Origin: Collinsella aerofaciens
GTDB lineage: Bacteria > Actinomycetota > Coriobacteriia > Coriobacteriales > Coriobacteriaceae
Assembly: GCA_008668235.1 (NCBI GenBank)
Contig: RQCP01000019.1
Span: forward strand, 1 to 15,157
Direction: 5' to 3'
DNA length: 15,157 nt
Position 1 is the first letter of the stretch. Every line of letters begins with the position of its first letter. Below the pieces are notes generated by a model, which saw only the letters and a list, made by a program, of their open reading frames with translations, was not told the DNA's origin and searched no databases. The translations under genes were made by a program, and so were the position numbers. Below are positions 1 through 6,499 of this stretch, piece after piece.

Positions 1-44
1 CGTCGACGACATGCCGGGGGCGGACCGGGACGGGTTCAACGGCA

Positions 45-80
45 GGCCCCGCCGACCGATTGCAAGCGGTCGGCGGGGCC
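45..80 (+). terminator. Strong GC-rich hairpin, probable terminator of a gene left of the window
   Basis: A perfect 14-bp inverted repeat (45-58 with 67-80) encloses an 8-base loop. It is followed on the plus strand by a weak T-rich run (ATTGTGGCTCTTG); the minus side has no T run, so a plus-strand transcript ending here is more likely. No convincing gene end is visible in bases 1-44, so the gene served is unknown. It could also act as a Rho-independent-like hairpin without a proper U tract. Confidence 0.55.
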
Positions 81-121
81 ATTGTGGCTCTTGACAGCGG
101 ATTGGGTCATATGAGCGAAAA

Positions 122-213
122 CGCCCCTAAGCGAGCAAGGTAACGTGAAAGAGGAGGGCATTGACCTTCTGGTCATGCCCGACGATTGAACGTCAGATTG
201 CCGCTTAGGGGCG
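122..213. other. Structured element: 16-bp interrupted stem closing a 60-base branched loop
   Basis: Arms CGCCCCTAAGCG (122-133) and CGCTTAGGGGCG (202-213) are perfect complements. After one bulged A (134) the stem continues with GCAA (135-138) pairing TTGC (198-201). Inside lies a hairpin, GGGCA-TGACC (157-167, one bulged T) with GGTCATGCCC (171-180) around a TTCT loop, and a smaller GACG/CGTC hairpin (181-194). The whole resembles a three-way junction. It lies between queA's stop and the left hairpin, with no ORF. On minus it would be queA 3' UTR; on plus a TTGACA box at 91-96 precedes it, but no good -10 is spaced correctly. It matches no RNA family I can name. Confidence 0.4.
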
Positions 214-228
214 CTTGCAGCGTCGACC

Positions 229-257
229 AGTTACGCGGTTCGTAGAACCGCGTAACT
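229..257 (-). terminator. 13-bp perfect hairpin overlapping the queA stop codon
   Basis: Arms 229-241 and 245-257 are perfectly complementary around a 3-base loop. Two bases of the queA stop codon (256-258) lie in the stem. There is no U tract after it, so it is either a U-less terminator, as is often proposed in actinobacteria, or a 3'-end stabilising hairpin. Confidence 0.5.
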
Positions 258-1473
258 AACAAATGAGCATGGCGTCGCCAAAGCTGAAGAAGCGGTAGCG
301 CTCCTCGATGGCGGCGGCGTAGGCATCCATGATCTGGTCGCGGGTGGCAAGCGCGCTCACGAGCATCATGAGCGTGGAGCGCGGCACGTGGAAGTTCGTG
401 ATCAGCGCGTCGACCACGTGATAGGTCGAGCCGGGCATGAGGTAAAGCTGCGTCGTGGCGTTCTCGCGCACCACGATGTCGCCGCGGCCGAGCGTGTCGG
501 CCCCGTCCTCGCGGCCCTCAAAATAGCGCGCCGTCACAGCCGGATCGGACACCGGCGCGTCCGCGTCAAACGCGCTCTCGAGCGAGCGCACTGCGGTAGT
601 GCCGACGGCGATCACACGATGGCCCTCGGCCTTCGCCTTATGCACGGCGTCGACAACCTCCTGCGACACGTGGTAGCGCTCGGTGTGCATCACGTGCTGC
701 GCGGGGTCGTCCTCCTCCACCAGACGGAAGGTATCGATACCCACCTCGAGCTCGACGGCGGCAAACTTGGCACCCTTGGCCTCGATGGCAGCCATGAGCT
801 CGGGAGTAAAATGCAGACCCGCCGTGGGAGCAGCGGCCGAGTGCTCCTCCTTCATGGCGTAGACGGTCTGGTACTTCTCGGGATCGCCCTCGTAATCGGT
901 AATGTAGGGCGGCAGCGGCACGTGGCCGGCAGCGTGGATGGCCTCGTCGAGCGTGCGCGGGTCGCCGGCGGCATTGCAACCGGCCGGCTCAAAGCGCACC
1001 AGACGGCCACCGCGGCTATCGTTAACAAAGTCGACGACCTCGGCCGTCAGCACCACGGGCGCGCACTCGGGCGCATGGGCGCCGCCCGCACGATACTCAA
1101 TCTGAGCACCGGGCTTCAGGCGCTTACCCGGCTTGACCAGGCACTCCCAAACGTGACCCAGCGGATCCACATCCTCGCGGCGCTTGAGCAGCAGCGTCTC
1201 GACCACGCCGCCCGAGCCGGCCTTGCGACCGATCAGGCGGGCCGGCATCACGCGCGTCTTGTTGATGACGAGCACGTCGCCCGGCTCGATATAGTCGATG
1301 ATGTCGCGGAAGATGCGGTGCTCAACGGTACCGCCGTGCTCCAACGGCGTTCCCGCCCGGGAGCCCTTGCGATCCACCACCAACAGGCGGCAGGAGTCGC
1401 GCGGCTCGGCAGGAGCCTGTGCAATCAGTTCCTCGGGAAGGTTGTAGTCAAAATCATCGGTACGCATAGACAC
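256..1473 (-). CDS. queA: S-adenosylmethionine:tRNA ribosyltransferase-isomerase QueA
   Basis: QueA transfers and isomerises the ribosyl part of SAM onto 7-aminomethyl-7-deazaguanine at the wobble position of GUN-anticodon tRNAs, giving epoxyqueuosine in the cytoplasm. The 405-residue product shows the family N-terminus (YNLPEELIAQAPAEPRDSCR from residue 10), an INKTRVMPARL stretch, the PTAGLHFT motif and a C-terminal ITNFHVPRSTLMML block. It is longer than the roughly 350-residue E. coli enzyme because of internal inserts, mainly before residue 200. I chose the GTG at 1473: AGGAG (1482-1486) lies 8 bases upstream, whereas the in-frame ATG at 1467 would be 14 bases away. queH, the next pathway step, lies 64 bases upstream on the same strand. 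queA also has its own extended -10 box, so it may be co-transcribed and separately initiated. Confidence 0.95.
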   Translation of the reverse strand: MSMRTDDFDYNLPEELIAQAPAEPRDSCRLLVVDRKGSRAGTPLEHGGTVEHRIFRDIIDYIEPGDVLVINKTRVMPARLIGRKAGSGGVVETLLLKRREDVDPLGHVWECLVKPGKRLKPGAQIEYRAGGAHAPECAPVVLTAEVVDFVNDSRGGRLVRFEPAGCNAAGDPRTLDEAIHAAGHVPLPPYITDYEGDPEKYQTVYAMKEEHSAAAPTAGLHFTPELMAAIEAKGAKFAAVELEVGIDTFRLVEEDDPAQHVMHTERYHVSQEVVDAVHKAKAEGHRVIAVGTTAVRSLESAFDADAPVSDPAVTARYFEGREDGADTLGRGDIVVRENATTQLYLMPGSTYHVVDALITNFHVPRSTLMMLVSALATRDQIMDAYAAAIEERYRFFSFGDAMLIC

Positions 1474-1509
1474 GTCGGATACTCCTTATATAGCTAAAGT
1501 CCGCTCTAC

Positions 1510-1518
1510 ATCCTAGCA
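1510..1518 (-). promoter_or_regulatory. Extended -10 promoter for queA
   Basis: On the minus strand TGC is directly followed by TAGGAT, an extended -10 element. Transcription would begin near 1503, giving a leader of about 30 bases that contains the AGGAG ribosome-binding site. No good -35 is visible. It falls in the 64-base queH-queA gap. Confidence 0.4.
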
Positions 1519-1537
1519 GGCTGACGTCCCAAATGAA

Positions 1538-2113
1538 CTACTTTTTGGCGGCTTTGCGCTCGTCGCGGATGCGGGCGCGGTCCATGGCCGCCTCGACAGC
1601 CGAGAAGCGGCAGCCGCAGTAGTTCTGCCGATACATGCCAAGCTCGCGCGAACGGCGTGTCGCTTCGGGGTAATACGGGCGAAAATCGCGAATCACCGGA
1701 GTGAGCCCACGTGCCGCCGCCAGGCGCTTGAGCACGTCATTGCAGGTATCGAACAGCTGATACGGCGAGACGGCGAGCGTCGTGCCCACAAACTCAAACC
1801 CGCGCTCCTGGGCCACGCGGCACGCCTCGGCCAAGCGCAGGGCATAGCACGCGCGACAGCGACGAGGCCGATCGGCACCCAGCGGTGCCACGCCGGTCTC
1901 CCAGTGATCGCGGTCCTCCCCTGCCTCGATGAGCTCGATGTCGCCATCGACACACCACCGGCGCAGCTCGTCCAAGCGGCGCTGCCATTCATCGCGCGGT
2001 TGAATATTGGGGTTGGTCCAGCAGATTGTGGGCTCAAACCCCTCCTCGCGCAGCAGGCGAACCGGCTCAAGCGAGCATGGTGCACAGCACGCATGCAGCA
2101 ACAACGACTTCAT
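1538..2113 (-). CDS. queH: Epoxyqueuosine reductase QueH (DUF208 family)
   Basis: QueH reduces the epoxide of epoxyqueuosine in tRNA to queuosine, the last step of the pathway, using an iron-sulfur cluster; it replaces the cobalamin-dependent QueG in many bacteria. The 191-residue product shows the family marks: LLHACCAPCS at the N-terminus (Cys9, Cys10, Cys13), PNIQP at 35-39, CRACYALRL (Cys86, Cys89) and NYCGCRFS near the C-terminus (Cys166, Cys168). Start choice: GAGGAG (2120-2125) directly abuts an ATG at 2119 but lies 6 bases from the ATG at 2113, so 2113 is preferred; the alternative adds only two residues. The frame stays open to 2290, but that extension overlaps the upstream gene and looks non-coding. 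The stop of the DUF3267 gene is 10 bases upstream, implying co-transcription. Confidence 0.93.
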   Translation of the reverse strand: MKSLLLHACCAPCSLEPVRLLREEGFEPTICWTNPNIQPRDEWQRRLDELRRWCVDGDIELIEAGEDRDHWETGVAPLGADRPRRCRACYALRLAEACRVAQERGFEFVGTTLAVSPYQLFDTCNDVLKRLAAARGLTPVIRDFRPYYPEATRRSRELGMYRQNYCGCRFSAVEAAMDRARIRDERKAAKK

Positions 2114-2123
2114 CGACATCTCC

Positions 2124-2690
2124 TCACCCAAAAAAGCGCACGCCAAAGGACGTATCCTCGCAGGCGACAATGCGGCGGTCGCGCAAAATGGTCCGCACGT
2201 AATACCAATCGCCCACGCAACCCGACAAATGCAAGCCGGCCGCCAGGTAGCACAGCAGCGGATAGCCCGAGAACGCAAACCCCAGGGCAAACACTGTCGT
2301 CACAACAACCGTCGGTGCCAGGCAAACCGCCATGTACCGCGCACGCGAATACACCACGCCCTCGGCGCAGGCATAAATCATGCAGGTTTCGAGATTCGCC
2401 CCAAAGGTCACCTGCGCGCCCGCAGGCGCCAGCAGCTTAAAAAACACACCGTGCACCAGCTCGTGCACGGCAAATGACGCCGCCGAAACCGCAGCCAAGC
2501 CGACTATCCATCCCAAGACGGCCATCCAGCCGCCCGCGTCAGCCGCATCCTGGTCCGCAGGCCCGCCCAGCAGCATAAACACCGGCACCAGGCACACGGC
2601 AAATGCACCAAGCACGGCCATCCCCCACACAAAGCAGGCGTGCAGAAAATCCTCGTCCTCAAACGCATGTATGTTGGAAATCTCATTCAT
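2124..2690 (-). CDS. DUF3267-type integral membrane zincin-like protein
   Basis: This 188-residue protein has about four hydrophobic segments (roughly 18-41, 56-75, 117-140 and 143-160) and a zinc-metalloprotease-type HELVH motif at 76-80 (AVHELVHG), which fits the DUF3267 putative zincin family of membrane proteins. A later Asp in GCVGDW (161) could be a further zinc ligand, as in site-2-protease-like folds; that is inference. Its substrate is unknown. It is the first gene of a minus-strand run with queH and queA, ending 10 bases before the queH start, yet nothing links it functionally to queuosine synthesis. There is no clear Shine-Dalgarno. A TATCCT box ends 8 bases before the ATG, suggesting a leaderless mRNA. 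Confidence 0.8.
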   Translation of the reverse strand: MNEISNIHAFEDEDFLHACFVWGMAVLGAFAVCLVPVFMLLGGPADQDAADAGGWMAVLGWIVGLAAVSAASFAVHELVHGVFFKLLAPAGAQVTFGANLETCMIYACAEGVVYSRARYMAVCLAPTVVVTTVFALGFAFSGYPLLCYLAAGLHLSGCVGDWYYVRTILRDRRIVACEDTSFGVRFFG

Positions 2691-2698
2691 AGCATCTT

Positions 2699-2704
2699 AG
2701 GATA
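2699..2704 (-). promoter_or_regulatory. -10 box TATCCT for the DUF3267-queH(-queA) operon, leaderless
   Basis: TATCCT on the minus strand ends 8 bases before the ATG at 2690, so transcription would start at or within a base or two of the start codon. The gene lacks a Shine-Dalgarno sequence, which agrees. No clear -35 is seen. Confidence 0.4.
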
Positions 2705-2732
2705 GCGCCCCTGCCACGCACCCGCCCGCATG

Positions 2733-2741
2733 TGCGATAAT
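2733..2741 (+). promoter_or_regulatory. Extended -10 promoter for the methionyl-tRNA synthetase-like gene
   Basis: TGC followed by GATAAT forms an extended -10. The 11-base string TGTGCGATAAT (2731-2741) recurs exactly in front of the degV-family gene. The start would be near 2748, giving a leader of about 75 bases. That is too short for a T-box, and I see no T-box motif. Confidence 0.4.
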
Positions 2742-2822
2742 GTCGAACGATATGCACGAATTGACCACCGCGCCGCCGAGCCCCGCGCCCGGCCGCGCTC
2801 TCACCATATGCGAAGGAGTCCC

Positions 2823-4973
2823 ATGGCATCCAAATACTCCATGAACGACCGTCCCAGCTGGCCTCGCCGCGCCATCGTTACCGCCGGCGAGCCCTACGGC
2901 AACAAGGGCCTTCACTTTGGCCACGTTGGCGGCGTCTTTGTCCCGGCCGACTTCTTCGCCCGTTTCCTGCGCGACCGTCTGGGCCGCGAGAACGTCATCT
3001 TCACCTCGGGCACCGACTGCTACGGCTCGCCCATCATGGAGAGCTACCGCAAGCTCAAGGAGAACGAGGGCTACGATAAGTCCATTAGCGAGTACGTCGA
3101 GTCCAATCACTCCCGCCAAGCCGCGACCCTCAACAACTACAACATCAGCTGCGATATCTACGGCGGCTCGGGCCTTGAGCCGGCGGCCCAGATCCACAAC
3201 GAGGTGACCGCCGAGATTATCGAGCGCCTGCACGAGCAGGGCACCATCTCCAAGCGCTCCACGCTGCAGTTCTACGACGCCAAGGCCGGCACATTCCTCA
3301 ACGGTCGCCAGGTCATCGGCCGCTGCCCCATCCAAGGTTGCAAGTCCGAGAAGGCTTATGCCGACGAGTGCGACCTGGGTCACCAGTTTGAGCCCGAGGA
3401 GCTCATCGCGCCCAAGAGCCAGCTCACCGGCGAGGTGCCCGAGCTGCGCCCGGTCGACAATCTCTACTTCGACCTACCGGCCTACCTCGACTTTATGAAG
3501 GCCTACACCGCCAAGCTCGCCCAGAACCCGCAGGTACGCTCCGTGGTCTCCAAGACCATGGAGGAGTGGCTGCTGCCGGCACAGCTCTACATCCAGAACA
3601 AGTTCCGCGAGGCCTTCGACGCCGTCGAGGACCAGCTGCCCGAGCACACCGTGCTGGAGCCCGAGGGCAACAAGAGCAGCTTTACCGTCACCTTCCCCAG
3701 CTGGAAGGAGCGCGACGACGCCCACGCGGTGCTCGCCAACGGCGGTGTGCGCTTCCGCAGTGGCAAGGCGCTCGTGCCCTTCCGCATCACCGGCAACATC
3801 GACTGGGGCGTTCCGGTGCCCGAGGTCGACGGCGTTTCCGACGTCACCTGCTGGTGCTGGCCCGAAAGCCTGTGGGCGCCCATCAGCTACACCCGCACCG
3901 TACTCGCACGCGATGCCAAGGCCGCCGGCGTGACAGAGGGTGTCGCCGCCCAAGATGCCGCCCTCATGGGCGAGCCCGCCGCCGACTCCACACAGGTGCC
4001 CGCGCCCACCTACCAGCACAGCTCGCTCGACTGGCGCGACTGGTGGTGCTCTGACGACGCTCAGATCTACCAGTTCATCGGTCAGGACAACATCTATTTC
4101 TACTGCATCGCGCAGACCGCCATGTGGGAGGCCCTGGGCTGGGACCTCACGCAGAGCACCGTCAGCGCCTGCTACCACCTGCTCTACATGGGCAAAAAGG
4201 CCAGCTCGTCCTCGCAGACGCCTCCCCCGCCGGCAGACGACCTGCTCAACCACTACACCTGCGAGCAGATGCGCGCGCACTGGCTGTCGCTCGGCCTGTC
4301 CGAGAAGCCGGTAAGCTTTAGCCCTAAGGCATACGACACGCGTGTGACCGGCAAGGACAAGGACGGCAACGAGGTACGCGCCTGCGACGACAAGCGCGTT
4401 ATCGACCCGGCCCTTAAGGAGAGCGCCCTTTTGACCGGCGTGTTCAACCGCCTGGCCCGCAGCTGCTTCTACGGCGTCGCCGTCAAGGAGGGCGACGAGA
4501 GCCCCTATCGCAACGGTTGTATTCCGGCCGGCGCTGCCTCTGCCGCCGTGGTCGAGGCTGCCGAGCAGGCCGCCCTTGCCTTTGAGCAGGCCATGTACAA
4601 GTTCGAGACGCACCGCGCGCTCGCCGTGTGCGACGACTACCTGCGCGCCGCCAACAAGCGCTGGAGCGATGCCTCCAAGGCCGCCAACAAGCTCGAGGGT
4701 GAGCCAGCCAACGCCGCGATGACGCAGGCCCTCGTCGACGCCTTTACCGAGCTGCGTGTGGCGACCGTGCTCATGCACGGCATCGTCCCGGCCGGCTGCG
4801 AGCTCATCTGCGAGTACTTCGACGTCGATCCGGTCGCCTTCTTTAGCTGGAATAACATCTTTGCCTCCACGGACGAGTTCGTGAAGAGCCTGGGCGAGAA
4901 GCCCGGCGAGCACCGCGTAAAGCCACTGCCCCCGCGCTTCGACTTCTTTAGCAAGCACGAGAGCCAGTACTAA
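2823..4973 (+). CDS. Methionyl-tRNA synthetase-family protein (class I aminoacyl-tRNA ligase)
   Basis: The 716-residue product has a class I synthetase core close to MetRS: HFGH (31-34) for the HIGH signature, a Cys-rich knuckle (Cys168, Cys173, Cys183, His187), WGVPVPE, a CWCWPESLW block, QFIGQDNIYFY before the second signature, and a helical anticodon-binding-like C-terminal domain. It would join methionine to tRNA(Met) in the cytoplasm. Two marks differ from standard MetRS: the KMSKS loop reads KKASSSSQ (458-465) and the knuckle is C-x4-C-x9-C-x3-H. I recall clostridial 'class I tRNA ligase family' proteins with a similar loop, so this may be a variant or paralogue; metG is possible but not assigned. 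Start: AAGGAG (2813-2818) lies 4 bases before the ATG at 2823; the upstream open frame (from 2730) looks non-coding. An RNA methyltransferase follows after 37 bases. Confidence 0.85.
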   Translation: MASKYSMNDRPSWPRRAIVTAGEPYGNKGLHFGHVGGVFVPADFFARFLRDRLGRENVIFTSGTDCYGSPIMESYRKLKENEGYDKSISEYVESNHSRQAATLNNYNISCDIYGGSGLEPAAQIHNEVTAEIIERLHEQGTISKRSTLQFYDAKAGTFLNGRQVIGRCPIQGCKSEKAYADECDLGHQFEPEELIAPKSQLTGEVPELRPVDNLYFDLPAYLDFMKAYTAKLAQNPQVRSVVSKTMEEWLLPAQLYIQNKFREAFDAVEDQLPEHTVLEPEGNKSSFTVTFPSWKERDDAHAVLANGGVRFRSGKALVPFRITGNIDWGVPVPEVDGVSDVTCWCWPESLWAPISYTRTVLARDAKAAGVTEGVAAQDAALMGEPAADSTQVPAPTYQHSSLDWRDWWCSDDAQIYQFIGQDNIYFYCIAQTAMWEALGWDLTQSTVSACYHLLYMGKKASSSSQTPPPPADDLLNHYTCEQMRAHWLSLGLSEKPVSFSPKAYDTRVTGKDKDGNEVRACDDKRVIDPALKESALLTGVFNRLARSCFYGVAVKEGDESPYRNGCIPAGAASAAVVEAAEQAALAFEQAMYKFETHRALAVCDDYLRAANKRWSDASKAANKLEGEPANAAMTQALVDAFTELRVATVLMHGIVPAGCELICEYFDVDPVAFFSWNNIFASTDEFVKSLGEKPGEHRVKPLPPRFDFFSKHESQY

Positions 4974-5010
4974 AACACTCGACATGTAATGGAATGGGAA
5001 GGAAAGACGG

Positions 5011-6114
5011 ATGTCCAAGCCGCGTCGTCGTAAGCAGAAAAAGCAGGTCAAGCCCGAGCTCAAGCTCAGGCAATTTGCCGCCACCGAGCTTTCCGACCAG
5101 CTTGCCGCCCAACACTCCGCCGCCGACCTGCCGCGCTTTATGGTCGACACGGTCGCCGGCGCCTATGCCCCCACCGATGCCGAGCTCATGATCGAGGGCT
5201 TCGGCGCCGCGGCCACACGCCCGGTCACGCTGCGCGCCAACACGCTCAAGGCAACCGCCGAGGACATCGTTGCGGCGCTCGATGCCGCCGGCATCGCGCA
5301 CCAAACCGTTACCTGGTATCCGGACGCCTTTATCCTGCCCGAGGCCCAGGTTTCCGACCTATGGGACCTCGACATCTACCGCGACGGCAAGATCTACCTA
5401 CAGAGCCTGTCGTCCATGATGCCGCCTTTGGTGTTGGGCGCACAGGCAGGCGAGGACATCCTGGACATGTGCGCAGCCCCTGGCGGCAAGACGACGCAGA
5501 TCGCCGCCCTCACCCAGGGCCAGGCGCACCTCACGGCCTGCGAGATGAGCATTCCCCGCGCCGAAAAGCTCGAGTCAAACCTCCATCGCCAGGGTGCCAA
5601 AAACGTGCCCGTCATGCGCATCGACGCACGCGAGCTCGACGAGTTCTTCCGCTTTGACCGCATCCTGCTCGACGCTCCCTGCACCGGCACGGGCACCGTC
5701 ATCAGCGGCAACGAGAAAAGCCTGCGCGGCCTGACCGAGCAGCTGCTGAGCAAGTGCGCCCGCTCGCAGCGCGCGCTTCTGGACCGCGCCATGGGAGCCC
5801 TCAAACCGGGCGGCACGCTCGTCTATTCGACCTGTTCAATCTTGCCGCAGGAAAACGAGGACGCCCTGCAAGAGGCCCTCGACAAGCATATGGACTGCGA
5901 GCTCATCCCCCTCGACGGCACGCCAAGCGAAAGTGAAGCACGCCGCGCCCAGGATGCCGGCGAGGAGCCGCATATCGAGAGCAACGCTCTCACCGAGGCC
6001 ATCGCCGCGGGTCAGGTATCGGCCATCGCCAACGGCCTGCCCGGCACGCTCACCATTCCGCCTAGCCGCGACTTTGAGGGCTTCTACATTGCCCTGATCC
6101 GAAAACGCAGCTAG
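5011..6114 (+). CDS. RNA cytosine-C5 methyltransferase, NOL1/NOP2/Sun (RsmB/RsmF-like) family
   Basis: The enzyme uses SAM to methylate C5 of a cytosine in RNA, probably rRNA. In the 367-residue product, motif I is DMCAAPGGKT (152-161), which binds SAM. Motif IV is DAPCTGTG with the product-release cysteine Cys224, and motif VI is STCS with the catalytic Cys275. The C-terminus, with DFEGFYIALIRK, is typical of the family. An N-terminal basic stretch (KPRRRKQKKQ) may aid RNA binding. It is shorter than RsmF (about 480 residues) and lacks an obvious extra C-terminal PUA-like region, so which RNA base it modifies cannot be told. AAGGAA (4999-5004) precedes the ATG. It sits 37 bases after the synthetase gene with no terminator between, so co-transcription is likely. 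Confidence 0.92.
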   Translation: MSKPRRRKQKKQVKPELKLRQFAATELSDQLAAQHSAADLPRFMVDTVAGAYAPTDAELMIEGFGAAATRPVTLRANTLKATAEDIVAALDAAGIAHQTVTWYPDAFILPEAQVSDLWDLDIYRDGKIYLQSLSSMMPPLVLGAQAGEDILDMCAAPGGKTTQIAALTQGQAHLTACEMSIPRAEKLESNLHRQGAKNVPVMRIDARELDEFFRFDRILLDAPCTGTGTVISGNEKSLRGLTEQLLSKCARSQRALLDRAMGALKPGGTLVYSTCSILPQENEDALQEALDKHMDCELIPLDGTPSESEARRAQDAGEEPHIESNALTEAIAAGQVSAIANGLPGTLTIPPSRDFEGFYIALIRKRS

Positions 6115-6138
6115 CGCACGGATCCAAAACTCAACAAG

Positions 6139-6309
6139 CTATCTCTGTGCGCGTTTGCCCTGCTGGTCACGATGTTGTTTAAGCGTCGCGCGCTCTTTGC
6201 GTTCGGCCCTTTTGCCCTTAATGGCCGTGACCACAAAGTAGATGACCGCGGCGGCTACGATTGCGCCCACGCATAGGCCAATCGAGCCCAACATTGCCGA
6301 AAATTCCAT
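6139..6309 (-). CDS. Small single-pass membrane protein, 56 residues
   Basis: I do not recognise a family. The product starts MEFSAMLGSIGLCVGAIVAA, has one hydrophobic segment at about residues 7-30, then a strongly basic hydrophilic tail (KGKRAERKERATLKQ...). The positive-inside rule puts the tail in the cytoplasm. Support for a real gene: a good AGAGGTGA ribosome-binding site 7 bases upstream of the ATG, an extended -10 box (TGC-TATCTT, 6342-6350) about 30 bases upstream, and no overlap with neighbours. It converges with the RNA methyltransferase, whose stop is 24 bases away, and diverges from the TIM-barrel gene. A function cannot be inferred. Confidence 0.7.
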   Translation of the reverse strand: MEFSAMLGSIGLCVGAIVAAAVIYFVVTAIKGKRAERKERATLKQHRDQQGKRAQR

Positions 6310-6341
6310 ACCGCGTCACCTCTCTTTTAAACGGGACTTTC

Positions 6342-6350
6342 AAGATAGCA
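6342..6350 (-). promoter_or_regulatory. Extended -10 promoter for the small membrane protein
   Basis: On the minus strand TGC is followed by TATCTT. Transcription would start near 6335, leaving a 25-base leader that holds the ribosome-binding site. The -35 is weak. The rest of the 190-base gap up to the TIM-barrel gene shows only that gene's -10 box. Confidence 0.35.
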
Positions 6351-6485
6351 CCTCGATACCCGCCACCACAGCTCCTTCACGTTCGCCGGCCCTTCGGTCT
6401 AACGGATGGCGCGGCGGGGAAAAATCAACTCGTCAAACGATTTAGCATTCGCAATTCCGGCTGCATCGCGCCGGCCGTTATCACA

Positions 6486-6491
6486 TAGAAT
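6486..6491 (+). promoter_or_regulatory. -10 box TAGAAT for the TIM-barrel gene, leaderless
   Basis: TAGAAT ends 8 bases before the ATG at 6500, the same spacing as in front of the DUF3267 gene. No Shine-Dalgarno is present in the intervening TCGAGCCCC. A leaderless transcript is the simplest reading; no convincing -35 is seen. Confidence 0.45.
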
Positions 6492-6499
6492 CGAGCCCC

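Noticed and set aside
1..44. Gene end or start at the left edge
   Set aside because: No frame shows a recognisable protein, and no stop codon or ribosome-binding site fits. The stretch is too short to judge.
91..119. Plus-strand promoter with TTGACA at 91-96
   Set aside because: No TANNNT box lies 16-18 bases downstream; the nearest (TATGAG, 110-115) leaves only a 13-base spacer.
229..257. dif/XerCD-type recombination site
   Set aside because: The hairpin is a perfect 13-bp palindrome with a 3-base centre and does not resemble the dif arm layout. Its position at the queA stop favours a transcript-end role.
388..1497. A 369-codon plus-strand open frame opposite queA
   Set aside because: The product is His/Arg/Leu-rich with no motif; the minus strand is clearly QueA.
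2114..2290. N-terminal extension of queH to 2290
   Set aside because: It overlaps the DUF3267 gene, is Arg/Cys/Trp-rich without family similarity, and the ribosome-binding site points to 2113.
2748..2822. T-box leader of the synthetase gene
   Set aside because: The leader is about 75 bases, lacks a T-box sequence and specifier stem, and has no terminator.
3474..5150. A 558-codon minus-strand open frame opposite the synthetase gene
   Set aside because: It is an antisense shadow of high-GC codon usage; the plus strand has the class I synthetase motifs.
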